The notes under the pieces are model-generated. The model was not told the origin of the DNA and searched no databases. It saw only the letters and a program-made list of their open reading frames with translations. A stretch of 64,000 bases of DNA from Heliocidaris erythrogramma (lineage: Eukaryota; Echinodermata; Echinoidea; Camarodonta; Echinometridae): positions 15,411,563 to 15,475,562 of the forward strand of contig CM046861.1 in NCBI GenBank assembly GCA_025617745.1, given 5' to 3'. A program made the translations under genes and the position numbers. Numbering within the stretch: position 1 is the first letter of the stretch; the number at the start of each line of letters is the position of its first letter. Shown one piece after another: positions 1 through 9,685 of this stretch.

Positions 1-538
1 TTATACCAAAATCCTGAAAAGATGATAAATCGTTATTATCACGTTACGTGAACACATGTATGCATACACATTGAAAATCAAACACTTTAAAGACGTTCCA
101 TTTTATAATGTTCTATTATAATCTATAGTGATTGAAAACACCTCGCCATAATCATTGCTATTCTTGAACTGATGTGCTATATTGATGAAGTTCCTTTTCA
201 TGTAAACATGCTGCATGGAATTTAAATGAGAGTATAAAATTCTGTTCATACTAAGTCTATAAACAAATTTATTTATAGTTTACTAGAAGTTAACGTACGT
301 CACAAGTATCTTCATTTGCATAATTTTCACCAAATATTCCCGATGGAAATACCCCAGCGTTTCTTAATGACTTGATTGCATGGGGTGAGATATCTTGAGA
401 ATACATTTAGATAAATCTGTGTATTGTCTTATTCATATTAAATTTTTAAAAGACAGGGTAAATCATTCAATGGAAAGGATGGACATCTGGAGGATATACC
501 GATAATGTTGTCATAGTTTACATATTACTGTAGGCATC
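1..538. other. 3' flank / probable 3' UTR of the minus-strand exon
   Basis: AT-rich sequence with no convincing coding content. On the minus strand it lies downstream of the stop codon at 539. A TTTATT at 268-273 reads as AATAAA on the minus strand and could be the polyadenylation signal for the exon at 539-1182. That assignment is inference. Confidence 0.35.
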
Positions 539-1182
539 TCATAGGTCAATCGCAAAGGTTCCGTAGAGCTGGAGAGCAGGGTCCCCGTTACTTGGCCCAT
601 TTTCGTTGTCTGGGCTGAGATGGGATTTGAATGCAGAGCCTTGGTACGACCTGAACGACGACACCGCCTGCATTGGTCGAGGGCGGACATCGTAGAAATC
701 CATCTCCAAGTAGTCTTTCGCGCCATCGCTAAGGCATCGAACTCCTCGACTTGTGACGCTGTCCAGGGATGTCTGCGAATTCCCCATGCGCTCTTGTTCT
801 GCCGCTATGACAGCCATCTCAAACAAGTTCTGCCCTCGCTCCAACGTCGTCATGTTGTTGTTACCCTTTTTACCACCACCAACACCCATCCCCCCTCCCC
901 CTCGGAGGGCATCGCTGGTATGCGAACCCCCATCAATGGACCAGACACTCCCCGACGCTTCCCTGAAGGGATGTTCCAGGTACAGAGTTTCTCTGCTGTT
1001 GCAGCTGCTGTTGTCTTCTGCGGCGACAGGCCTGGATGACGTCACGTAGGGGAAGATGAGGGTGTTGACATTGCTTAGACTCTGGAGGCTAATGCTCTTC
1101 TTCTTGGTGAGGTTGGTGGTTTGTTTTGCGCTGCCGGACCTGTTCGGTGACTGATGCGGGTCCCGTCGCGTGTCCCATGCAT
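539..1182 (-). CDS. Probable 3' terminal coding exon, cytoplasmic tail-like, YxxM motif
   Basis: An open frame of about 210 codons runs on the minus strand from a candidate splice acceptor (CTAACCTCATAG, boundary at 1182/1183) to a stop at 539. It has no good ATG, so I read it as a terminal exon. The region is clearly richer in GC than its flanks. The peptide starts with WDTRRDPHQSP, then a basic Ser-rich stretch (TKKKSISLQSLS), a Gly-rich linker (LRGGGGMGVGGGKKG), a helix-like segment (QNLFEMAVIAAEQER) and a C-terminal KDYLEMDFYDVRP. YLEM fits the YxxM consensus for PI3-kinase p85 SH2 binding, which suggests a receptor tail or docking protein. No globular domain is recognisable and upstream exons were not identified. 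The family is unknown. Confidence 0.5.
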
Positions 1183-1420
1183 CTATGAGGTTAGGGCAAA
1201 TGATTTGGAGAAATTGCTTTCACATAATTATTATTTACATTATAGTTTACATACATTCTACCTAACATTTATAAATAATTTATCTATAATTGAACCTTAA
1301 TTAACATAAATTTACCAGTAATTCACATATAGTTTAACTCTATAGTTTAGATATCATTCATTCAGTTACAAAGAGAGGATAGATATAGACACACATAGGC
1401 CTACCTAGACAGAGGCGGGA
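1183..1420. other. Intron or unique flank
   Basis: AT-rich sequence upstream, on the minus strand, of the exon at 539-1182. It contains the putative branch point and acceptor and nothing else I can support. Confidence 0.3.
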
Positions 1421-1865
1421 TTAGTCTAGTTCTGAACGTTATAGAGTACCGAAGTGTGACGTCATCAAATTTAGATTTTTGTATTTCAGTATTTTTAGGA
1501 CCATATTTAGGTAGAGCATGATGGAAAACATTCACACATCAAATTTGACATGAATCAGTTCATGGTGGCCCAAGGTATGGCTATATGAATATCTAATTAG
1601 CCCCATTGAAGTCAGTGTAAATTGGCCTGGTTCTTAACAGTTTAGAACCAGGCCAATTTAACACTGACTTCAATGGGGCTAAGGAGGTATTCATGCGGTC
1701 ATATCTCGGGGCCCAATGAGCCAATTGCCATAAAATTTGGGCTCTGGATGTTTTTCACCATGTTCCTTTGAGATATGGTATAAAAAATGTCAAAATGAAA
1801 AAATAGCTTTTTGTGACGTCATCACTTCGGTACTCTATAATTAAAAATGTCCAGAACTAGACTAA
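1421..1865. mobile_element. 445-bp foldback MITE with 7-bp target duplication
   Basis: The ends are inverted repeats: TTAGTCTAGTTCTG at the left and its complement CAGAACTAGACTAA at the right. The pairing continues inward through TATAGAGTACCGAAGTG and TGACGTCATCA. A second, inner palindrome of about 80 bp lies at 1600-1682 (complementary arms around GGCCTGGTTCT). The 7-mer GGCGGGA occurs immediately outside both ends (1414-1420 and 1866-1872), as expected for a target-site duplication. No coding capacity was seen. The superfamily is not assigned. Confidence 0.75.
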
Positions 1866-1875
1866 GGCGGGATAT

Positions 1876-2010
1876 GTGAAGTCATTGGGGGAGCGAGAGA
1901 GATATAAAGAGAGAAAGGGACGCAGGGACAAAGAGGGGGAGAGAAAGAGAGAGGCAGAGAGAGGGAGGGGGGCAGAGAAAAAGACGGGGACAGAGAGGGA
2001 GAAATTTCAA
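1876..2010. repeat. Purine-rich (GA)n tract
   Basis: Nearly uninterrupted G/A sequence made of GAGAGA and AGGGA units. The apparent open frames through it are low-complexity artefacts. Confidence 0.8.
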
Positions 2011-2134
2011 ATTTTCCTCATCGATGTCAAGGAAAACCGAGATACTGCAACCAATTATTGTCAATTTCATCCTCACATCATTATAATACATGAGTCCAAG
2101 AGAAAGAAGTCATGCTAAAGTGCTGTGTTATTGC

Positions 2135-2200
2135 ATTTTGACTTGAAACCAAGAGATAATATAGTTTATTATATCTTTTGGTTTTAAGTCATATTTAAAT
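2135..2200. repeat. Imperfect hairpin
   Basis: GACTTGAAACCAAGAGATAA pairs imperfectly with the downstream TATCTTTTGGTTTTAAGTC around an AT-rich loop. The structure is about 50 bp. The rest of 2010-2777 shows nothing beyond AT-rich DNA. Confidence 0.5.
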
Positions 2201-3796
2201 CATTTTTTTTTTCAGTATCACAGAGGTTAATTAGAATGAGCAATTTCTATTGACGTAGGAAAGTTCTTACCTTTAGCTACCCGATTTGAAATTCCACCTG
2301 AAATAAAATCAGATTGAAATGAAGAAAAAAAAATAATTAACGGAAATACACCATAGAGCAGAGTAAATTGCTTCATTACACTATTTGGCAAATATTTGTC
2401 CTTATCAGAAAATAGGAAATTATTACTAAAATGTATCCATTTCAATTATGTAGAAATTATGCAGAATTGGATAGGTCAATTCATACGACCAATCTTTTGA
2501 ATATGTTGTAGATCTATGAACCTATAAATAATTTAACCTAATATAATACAAATAATTTCAGGTCACATAATATGCGTAATAGTGGTTCAAATGATTTATT
2601 GGTTGCAAAAAAAAAAAACACTTTTACCTTCGTAATTCTCGTGAAATCTTATCGCATATATTATCAAAATCATTTTTTTTTCTATTGACAAAAAAACAAT
2701 GTCACACGGTATATCCGATAGCAATGAAAGAATATCACCTGCGAGCAAATAATGCGCAATATTCTCGTAGACTCGTACTACTAGGTGTTTAAAAAAAAAA
2801 CTCAAAAAACATACCTCGTATCAAATTGAGGTATTTACATTGTTAAGTTAATATCTATCTTCAAATTGCTCTGAATATTTGATTAGATTTTTCACTTTTT
2901 TAAAAACCGAACGCCCAAAATCTATGTGTAGCAGGGGATAGCAGTAATTAATTCAGAAGACAACAACTGCCACAGTGTGTTGCACCTGTCATTTCTGCCA
3001 ACCCTTTGCTGTCCAGTGTCATTAATTATTATTATAGAATGGGTTTCAGAATCCCTGCAATCTCATTGGTCAAGAGCTGTGCCTTGAATTTTACTGGCCT
3101 GCACGTTCGATATCAATAATTATTACGATCACTGACGATAGCCACTGTAAACATGCTATCGATATTTATTTTAGCGAGTGCGAGAGTCTGAGCTGAGAGC
3201 CGCGATATGCGACGGAGAATTGCAAGATTTGAGACAAAATTCAGATGTTAATGATAATTGACTTCGGATTCTGATGGTAAGCCCAATAAAATCCGATTAT
3301 AGGTCTACCTGTTTAAAAACAAGCAAACTGAAAAGGCGATTAAATGAAAATTAGTGCAGTGTGAAACTGAAACTTCAGTACCGTACGCTGCACTGCACTG
3401 CAGTGCATACGGTACGGTGATTCACTACAGTCTACAGCGCAGCATACACTGGCCTGGTCTGGGCTGGCCTGGATTATGGGCTGACCAGACTTAAAATTTG
3501 TTGATGCAAGACTAGAAGTTCTCTTTGCATTAATTCTTTAAATTACTTGCTTTAATGTAAATAGACTAGATTATATCTAACTTGGGCTTGTTGTTGACAT
3601 GAGTGACAGATTCTAAAATATAAAAGTTGACAGTCATGACAGTAGTTAGCTTAGCCTAGGCTTAGGGTCAAGACTCTAACACTGAAATAAAATGAAATTC
3701 TGAAATTTAACCTAATTAGCCAGATTTTCAGTTCTCTATGGAAGTCATTAAATTTCTAAAATCTATTTATGATGCATGGAAATGATTTACCAGTGC

Positions 3797-3895
3797 CATG
3801 CGTCCGGTAAATTTGAGCCATGCGTCCGGTAAATTTAGCCATGCGTCCGGTAAATGTCAGCCATGCGTCCGGTAAATTTTTTTACCGGACGCATG
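3797..3895. repeat. Four tandem ~21-bp units plus one inverted copy
   Basis: GCCATGCGTCCGGTAAAT occurs four times in direct orientation and once inverted (ACCGGACGCATGGC), so the cluster can fold back. CCAGTG just upstream is mirrored by CACTGG just downstream. Confidence 0.85.
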
Positions 3896-3957
3896 GCTCA
3901 CTTTCACTGGATGCATGATTGGGAAAAAGTTTGATTTTCACTTTTTTTTACCCATTC

Positions 3958-4133
3958 TATAAAACAGATGATGCACAGGTATTTTTCGTGGGTCGGTAGG
4001 AATTGCGTACCCTCGGTACCTCTGAATTTTGTCCGAAACCCACTCGGCTGCGCCTCGTGGGTTCAGACAATTCAGAGGTACCTTGTGTACACAATTCCTA
4101 CCGACCCACTCCAACCTGTGCATCATTTGTATA
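3958..4133. mobile_element. Hairpin MITE, ~175 bp
   Basis: A near-complete palindrome. GATGATGCACAGGT and GTGGGTCGGTAGGAATTG in the left arm are complemented by CAATTCCTACCGACCCAC and ACCTGTGCATCAT in the right arm. A short centre (TCGGCTGCGCCTC) separates them. TATA flanks both ends. The open frames reading through it on both strands are mirror-image artefacts of the palindrome. Confidence 0.75.
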
Positions 4134-4312
4134 ATGACTCTGGATTAGAAAGGCTTTCTGGAATTTCAGCTACAACAGTACTGTTGTGTTCTGAATAGGT
4201 CATTTTCGTAATGTATTCAAATTTATACACGTTTGCCAAGTGACAGACTATTACTTTTACCTGTAAAAACCTATTCTGTTTCAATAGTCACAATGTGAAT
4301 TGCATGTATTAG

Positions 4313-4366
4313 GCGTTGTTAGGTTGGACAAATATTTTTGGCTTGCCCAACCTAGCAACACTTAAT
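4313..4366. repeat. Small hairpin
   Basis: GTTGTTAGGTTGGACAA pairs with GCCCAACCTAGCAAC about 20 bases downstream. Confidence 0.55.
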
Positions 4367-4725
4367 GTATGAAATCTGCATTCTGACTACTGAACTACAA
4401 TGACTTATAAACAGGTGGATGTAATAGTTCGTTACTAGGAGTTTGACAAAGAGGTAAGCATTAAATTTGAATGCATAAAATGGCCTATTGATTTGCTGAT
4501 ACATACACACATATTTTGTGGCCTTAGTTTTTCAAAAAGTGAAAAATCTAACGAAATGGTCAGAGCAATATTTAAAGAAAAGTATTCAGAGATATGTCAT
4601 AAAACTTGATCCCGATAAATTGTTCATCCTTCAACTTTACAATGTAAAACCCTCAGTCTGATACGACGAGTGATTTTTGAGTTATTAAAGAAAGAAAGTG
4701 TCCACATTTTTTAAACACCTAGTAG

Positions 4726-5063
4726 CAAGGACCATTTAATTTTCTACTCTTAGAAGTAAAAATAGACGGATGATTTCGTTTGTGCCAAAAAGAGACGCCA
4801 ACGGTAAAGTGCATTATTTGTTTATTCAGAGTCCATTTTCCCGCCAAAATTTGACCACGATTCTGTTATTGATTAACCAGCAAACAGTCGTCAGTCGATT
4901 GCAACTATGAAATTTATTAGGTGGAGGGGAAAAAAGCGCGGGAAAGACGCAAATGCTACATTGAATAGTGGTGATCGATTCTGAAATTTACTGACAAGTT
5001 GGCAAGCATGCTTCCACCGGCATCGTCATAATGGAAACCTGAAACTATATTCTTGTTATAGAC
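4726..5063. other. No feature recognised
   Basis: Unique-looking AT-rich DNA. No open frame, repeat or RNA gene is supported here. Confidence 0.3.
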
Positions 5064-5287
5064 CAGTGGCGTATCCAGAATTTGTTTCACCTGGGGGGGG
5101 GGGGGGTGTCCAAAATCTTACAAAAAACCGCATGCTGGTCGGAGCTTTTTGCTATTTTCCTTAAACCTGAAACATGTGAAACAAGTTATCCAAGTATTTG
5201 CCAGGGATGGGAGAGGCACACATGTCTGACCGGGGTTGGGGGCAGAATTTTGCAGATTTTGGCCCCCTGTGCCTCTGAATACCACTG
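5064..5287. mobile_element. hAT-like MITE with CAGTGG termini
   Basis: The left end is CAGTGGCGTATCCAGAATTT and the right end, read inverted, is CAGTGGTATTCAGAGG. These resemble the CAGTGGCG-type ends common in animal hAT MITEs. A 14-G tract (5093-5106) follows the left end. An 8-bp target duplication is not clear. Confidence 0.55.
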
Positions 5288-6488
5288 TAGGCTACATACA
5301 ATGCATCAGATAAATTACTCCGAGGATTGTCACATTTTTAAAAAGCATTTTTCATGACATACATCTATGTGTTTGATATGTCTTCTAAGTGATATTCTAA
5401 GTATCGCCAATTTTTTTTTTTTTTTTATATTCTTTAATGGCTTTTTACTCATTTTATGTTTAATTATATTGAGGGCATATTGTCACATCTTGATAACTGA
5501 TTAACTAGTAAATATGCGTGTGGTTTAGAATCACTGGTCTTTGTGACAGAATTTCCTGCCTGAGTCCCCGACCAAATGGAATTTTATTATAATGGAGAGG
5601 AAAATGAAGACATGTATAGAGAGAGGGAAGGTCAGAGGGAGGGAATGAGGGAGGGGGAGAGGGAGGAAAGGAGAGAGGGGGAAGAGAACTTGAAATAGAG
5701 AGAGAGAGAGGCCGGGAGAGAGGGGGTTCAAATTAAGAGGACCGCAAAAATATGGAGAGATATGATGAGAGAGTGAGGGAGGGAGGGAGTGAGGGAGGGA
5801 GGGATATAAAGTAACAGAGATGGAAAGTAACAGAGATGGAGAGAGGGGGAGATGGTGTTTTTGAAGCGAGAAGAGAGAATGACGGTGACATAAAGAGGGT
5901 GATTCTTTATTTGTGTCAATACAGATGTGACAGAATGCATGCGTTGCGTGGGAAGCTTCTAATTAAAAATGGGATTAATTCTTGACAGACTGCTAGTTAG
6001 AGACGGGCGTTAACACCAGAGGTAAATCATTACCGAGTTCCTCTAAATTTTCACTTTTGAAGTTATTATTATCTAAACTCTTTACAAAAACAATATAGAT
6101 AAGAAATGAAATACAAAAGTTTTTCAAGGCAAAATAATTGTCTTTAGGCCATCCTTTATTTATTTTTTAATCTAACATTCCACCACTAAACTCCATGTTC
6201 AAGTTTACTGTGCCAATGTAAGTCATGTGGAAAATTTCGGTGGTATATGATTATCATCGTAAATTCTTGGTATTTCTGTTATTAATACTATATATTTCTT
6301 ACATAGCTTTCGTTGTTCAATCTGAAATGAGTTTAAGCATTTCGAATCATTACGTTAGGTTATAAAAATTCTATGGTCTCATCATAAATTTTTATATGAT
6401 TAGGATGATGATGATGATGATTATTAAAATGGTGACAGTTAAGTGAAAGACGAAGTTTATAACCAGAGATAAATTGAGCGACATTATG
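5288..6488. repeat. Low-complexity spacer: T tract and GA tracts
   Basis: Contains an oligo-T run near 5409-5427, purine-rich GA/GGGA tracts at about 5590-5720 and 5745-5860, and a GAT microsatellite near 6402-6421. TTTATT motifs near 6158-6165 read as AATAAA on the minus strand, downstream of the GPCR stop codon, and may serve as its poly(A) signal. Confidence 0.5.
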
Positions 6489-7586
6489 TCAAGAAATGTT
6501 ACCTAATCTGGCACAACAGCAGCAGAGGTCTCGTATAGCATCCCGGAACGATTTGGCCCTCCATGCATATATGATAGGATTCACAGCAGAGTTGGTGTAT
6601 CCGCACCAATACCCCAAGAGGTTAAACCAGACAGGGAGCTTGTCAAACCCTAGGAACATTCCCAAGCTGGCATATATAAAATACGGCGTCCACAAGAGCA
6701 CGAAAGACAGGACAAGGATGAAGAGGGTACCGATGATGCGCTTCTGTTGACGAAATATTTGCTGGATGTCCATGGAGGAATGTAAGCGTAGGCGTTCGCT
6801 GTATTGGCGAATCGTCTGGAAGATACAGGTGTACAGGACGGTAATGACCAAGATGGGGATGAAGTAACCAATGATGAGCACGTAGTAGGCGTGAGACTTC
6901 TCCAACGGCGTGTCAGGGTACTTTGGTCCGCATTGCGTCGTGCCCTGTTTGAACTCGTTGGAAGACCACCCGACCAGCGGGCCGATCGCACAGGAGAAAG
7001 CCGACAGCCATGCCAGGGAGATCATTATCCACATTCGACGGTGGGTGATGATCCTCGACAGGGGCTTCACCAGCGAGAAGAACTTGTGGATGCTGATGTA
7101 CATGAGGCTGTGGATGGAGCCAACGAGGCACAAAGCATCAAAGAATGCGTTGGTATTACACATAATCATCCCGAAGACCCATTCTCCTGTGATGATGGTT
7201 GTCAAGGTAAAGGGCATACACAGGAGCGTCACAGCAAGATCGGCGAAAGCCAAGTTTGCGATGAAAATATTCGTCTTGGTTCTCATATCCTTAAAGATGA
7301 TCATGGTTAGAAGAATAAGCGAATTTCCTATCAAACTAACAAGTATGAGCAAACACAATGTCACCGACAACCCGATCATAGTCGGCCGGTCCCAGGCCGT
7401 TTGGGTAATGTTCGTTGAATACACAGTGCTATTATTTGGTCCCATTGTAGAAAATAACGTCGAAAGCGACGACATGGTCCGAGGTGACGTCGGCGTGTTG
7501 ATGTCGACGACGGGTTTGGAGCTACTTCGCGCCAGCTCGTTGTCAGATGCTAATGTCCTCATCGAATGCGCCATTGTGGAGATCAT
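6489..7586 (-). CDS. Intronless class A (rhodopsin-like) G protein-coupled receptor
   Basis: A 365-residue receptor on the minus strand. I start it at the first in-frame ATG (7584-7586). The open frame extends up to 7700, but only from a TTG directly preceded by a stop. The N-terminus carries NNST and NIT glycosylation sequons. Seven hydrophobic helices follow with hallmark residues: GNSL in TM1, LAFADL in TM2, a TM3 Cys (GMIMCN) matched by an ECL2 Cys (TQCGP), LWTPYF in TM6 and NPIIY in TM7. A CCCC run in the tail could be palmitoylated. The DRY motif is replaced by HKF (ISIHKFFSLV). The GEWVFG..CN and GWSSNEF segments recall GPR161-type orphan receptors, but the ligand is unknown. It should act at the plasma membrane. 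Single-exon receptors of this kind are frequent in expanded invertebrate families. Confidence 0.9.
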   Translation of the reverse strand: MISTMAHSMRTLASDNELARSSSKPVVDINTPTSPRTMSSLSTLFSTMGPNNSTVYSTNITQTAWDRPTMIGLSVTLCLLILVSLIGNSLILLTMIIFKDMRTKTNIFIANLAFADLAVTLLCMPFTLTTIITGEWVFGMIMCNTNAFFDALCLVGSIHSLMYISIHKFFSLVKPLSRIITHRRMWIMISLAWLSAFSCAIGPLVGWSSNEFKQGTTQCGPKYPDTPLEKSHAYYVLIIGYFIPILVITVLYTCIFQTIRQYSERLRLHSSMDIQQIFRQQKRIIGTLFILVLSFVLLWTPYFIYASLGMFLGFDKLPVWFNLLGYWCGYTNSAVNPIIYAWRAKSFRDAIRDLCCCCARLGNIS

Positions 7587-8691
7587 ATTTTGTGATGGTA
7601 ATGATCCTAATAATCCAAGTGATGAGGATGACGACGCTTCTCTTTTCGCGGATTTCCTTAACGCAGTCGAGATCAAGAGCAAGGTATTTTCCAAGTTCAA
7701 TTAAAATTGGTGTTGCTGTGGTCTAATAATTTTTTTTTAGACGTGTCAGTGTCGTAATCCTAATATCATCGCCTTTTGAGATCCTACAATATGGAAGAAA
7801 AAAGACATGATCAAAGTACTCAAAGAAAACTAAATACAATGTACATGTAGTTATATAATTAGTAGTTAAGTAGTTATATAACTATATTGTTTCCGAATAG
7901 TATTATTTAATCTAATTCAATTTTGTCGTCACATATACGTTAAGTGTTCGTCGCTGAACATTTACTCTTCTTTTTATGTATTTGTAATTATACACAGTGC
8001 TTGTATCAAAAGAATAAAGAAACTTAAAAAATGAAAAGCAGAATCAGAATTTGTCGATAAACGTTAGAATTTTTATTTCCCAAGAATCAAGAATGAATAG
8101 TGAAGAAGCAAGAACTTACGTCATCATATTTTGAATGATATCTTCCAACACACTACAGGTGAGAATTTTTTTTCTGGCGGCATTGTTTTAACTCCAAATC
8201 GAGCGTCAGAGCTAAATGAATAAAGAACGTTTATTCTCATCCACGATGACTAGTCAGTGCTGAACTCATACACGATGACTAGTCAATGCTGAATTTGTTA
8301 TACCGACGAGCTCCAATCGATATAAACTTACTGCTTATTGGTTGCCAAATTAATCATCTCTCTCTCCCTCTCTCTCTACGTACATCTGATGGATCGCGCT
8401 CATCGATGGTCTCTGATTGGTTGGTTTTGATGAAGAGTGTCTTGACCCAAATTCTACAGGGTAATATATACGGTTGAGTTTGTTTAGATTACCATTGAAC
8501 CCATAATGATAGGTGGCTTAACCAGAAACACTGAGGACATAATGACGCATGCCATTGAACAAAGATAAAACGAAGAGGATATGCCCCTCCCCACCCCCCA
8601 CCCCCCTATTTTGCCGTATTGCTTTATATTTCTTCCTGATTTTCATATTTAATCAGCATCCCTTAGAAGAAGCTTTCATATATTTTACTAA
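7587..8691. other. 5' flank of the GPCR and spacer
   Basis: AT-rich. The minus-strand frame continues open to 7700 but lacks an ATG, so 7587-7700 is either 5' UTR or part of an upstream-spliced exon. A 29-bp direct duplication (consensus around CACGATGACTAGTCA) lies at 8236-8264 and 8265-8293. A CT microsatellite is near 8358-8375. Confidence 0.4.
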
Positions 8692-8828
8692 AGGGTACAT
8701 TAGGTCGACACCTAACAATGCGGTTTATTCCGTCATAATAGCGACCCCTACATTAGGTAGACAGTTGGTACATTAGGTCGACAGTTGTCTATAGAAATTA
8801 GACAAAAACTGTCCTCCTAATGTACCCT
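8692..8828. mobile_element. 137-bp MITE
   Basis: The terminal inverted repeat AGGGTACATTAGG (left) is matched by CCTAATGTACCCT (right). Additional internal copies of TACATTAGGT occur between them. An AT dinucleotide repeat follows the right end. No coding content. Confidence 0.7.
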
Positions 8829-9440
8829 ATATATATATATATATTTTTTTTTTTTTTAAATCTCTTCACGTTCCTAGATTATACTCATCTCGATGTGTCT
8901 CCATAAATTATCTAACATATCGTATTCGTCCGCCAGGTCTTTATTAGTCATTCTTTGTGCACTAATTTTATCATTTTTTTATTTTTTTGTTCCCAAAGTT
9001 AATTTCTATAAACCATAATCTGATATTTTGGCACAGTTGTGATTCAACTAACTTTTGTGTTTGTTATGTGAATGGTGACAGATGATGTTTTAAATAATCT
9101 GGAAAAATAAACTTGAACTTGAAGTTCATCATGTCTTCTTTGTTTTAATGTCACGTCTCAATTGTGCTTACTCATCCATATCGAGACTCTGGTCACGTGT
9201 CTTGATTCGGTGTAATTAGCGATGGAATTCTGATATTCCGTGTTCCCAAATTAATCATGTCTTCATTTTCTTCCATTTAGGTATTTGGTGGTTCGTTAAC
9301 TGACCAACGGAAACAGGAGATTAGTCACATCCGAACTCTTGAACGTGCTCCGGGATAAGACACGCAAATGTCATCTATAGTGCCCTTTGAGTTCATTCTA
9401 AGTTATCTCACCATAAGGCGAATCTCAGTATCAAAGGCCT
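8829..9440 (+). other. AT-rich spacer, possible LINE 3' end
   Basis: The AT and T tracts at 8829-8860 are followed by sequence ending near 9100-9124 in AATAAACTTGAACTTGAA. That resembles the short tandem tail of a non-LTR retrotransposon. No open frame supports this. Confidence 0.25.
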
Positions 9441-9685
9441 AGAATTCGTTGAGTGTAATTTATGTGGCCATGTTTTCGAACATCGAGCTTGGTGTAATAC
9501 ATGTTGGAATAAGTGATCATTCAATGAGTTATATCATTATGGAAGTCGAAACATGAAGGTTCCTCTCGAATTATCAACTTTAGAAAACTATCAGGTATTA
9601 ACTTGGATTCATATTTAGAAAGTTTAAGTAACCAGCCTTGGCACGAGATTCTTGATTGTAATGGCATTGATGAAGCGATCAGTAA

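Larger units (their letters stand above)
2778..4725. mobile_element. ~1.95-kb non-autonomous element with long diverged TIRs
   Basis: The left end CTACTAGGTGTTTAAAAAA (2778 on) is repeated inverted at the right (ending 4725). By eye the inverted similarity extends for roughly 150 bp on each side, through blocks such as TTTACATTGT, TTGCTCTGA and GATTTTTCACTTTTT. Interior features include a small palindrome at 3378-3420, a tandem plus inverted 21-bp repeat at 3797-3895 and a hairpin element at 3958-4133. No transposase frame is recognisable and no clear target duplication is visible. Confidence 0.6.

Noticed and set aside
620..1049. Plus-strand frames across the 539-1182 exon
   Set aside because: The minus strand gives the longer frame with acceptor and plausible protein composition. 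The plus frames are shadows.
7587..7700. Extending the GPCR N-terminus to 7700
   Set aside because: The extra 38 codons start at TTG directly after a stop. The first ATG is at 7586.
6910..7704. Long plus-strand reading frame opposite the GPCR
   Set aside because: It is antisense to an intact receptor with all family motifs and has no recognisable domain. It is a shadow of the coding strand.
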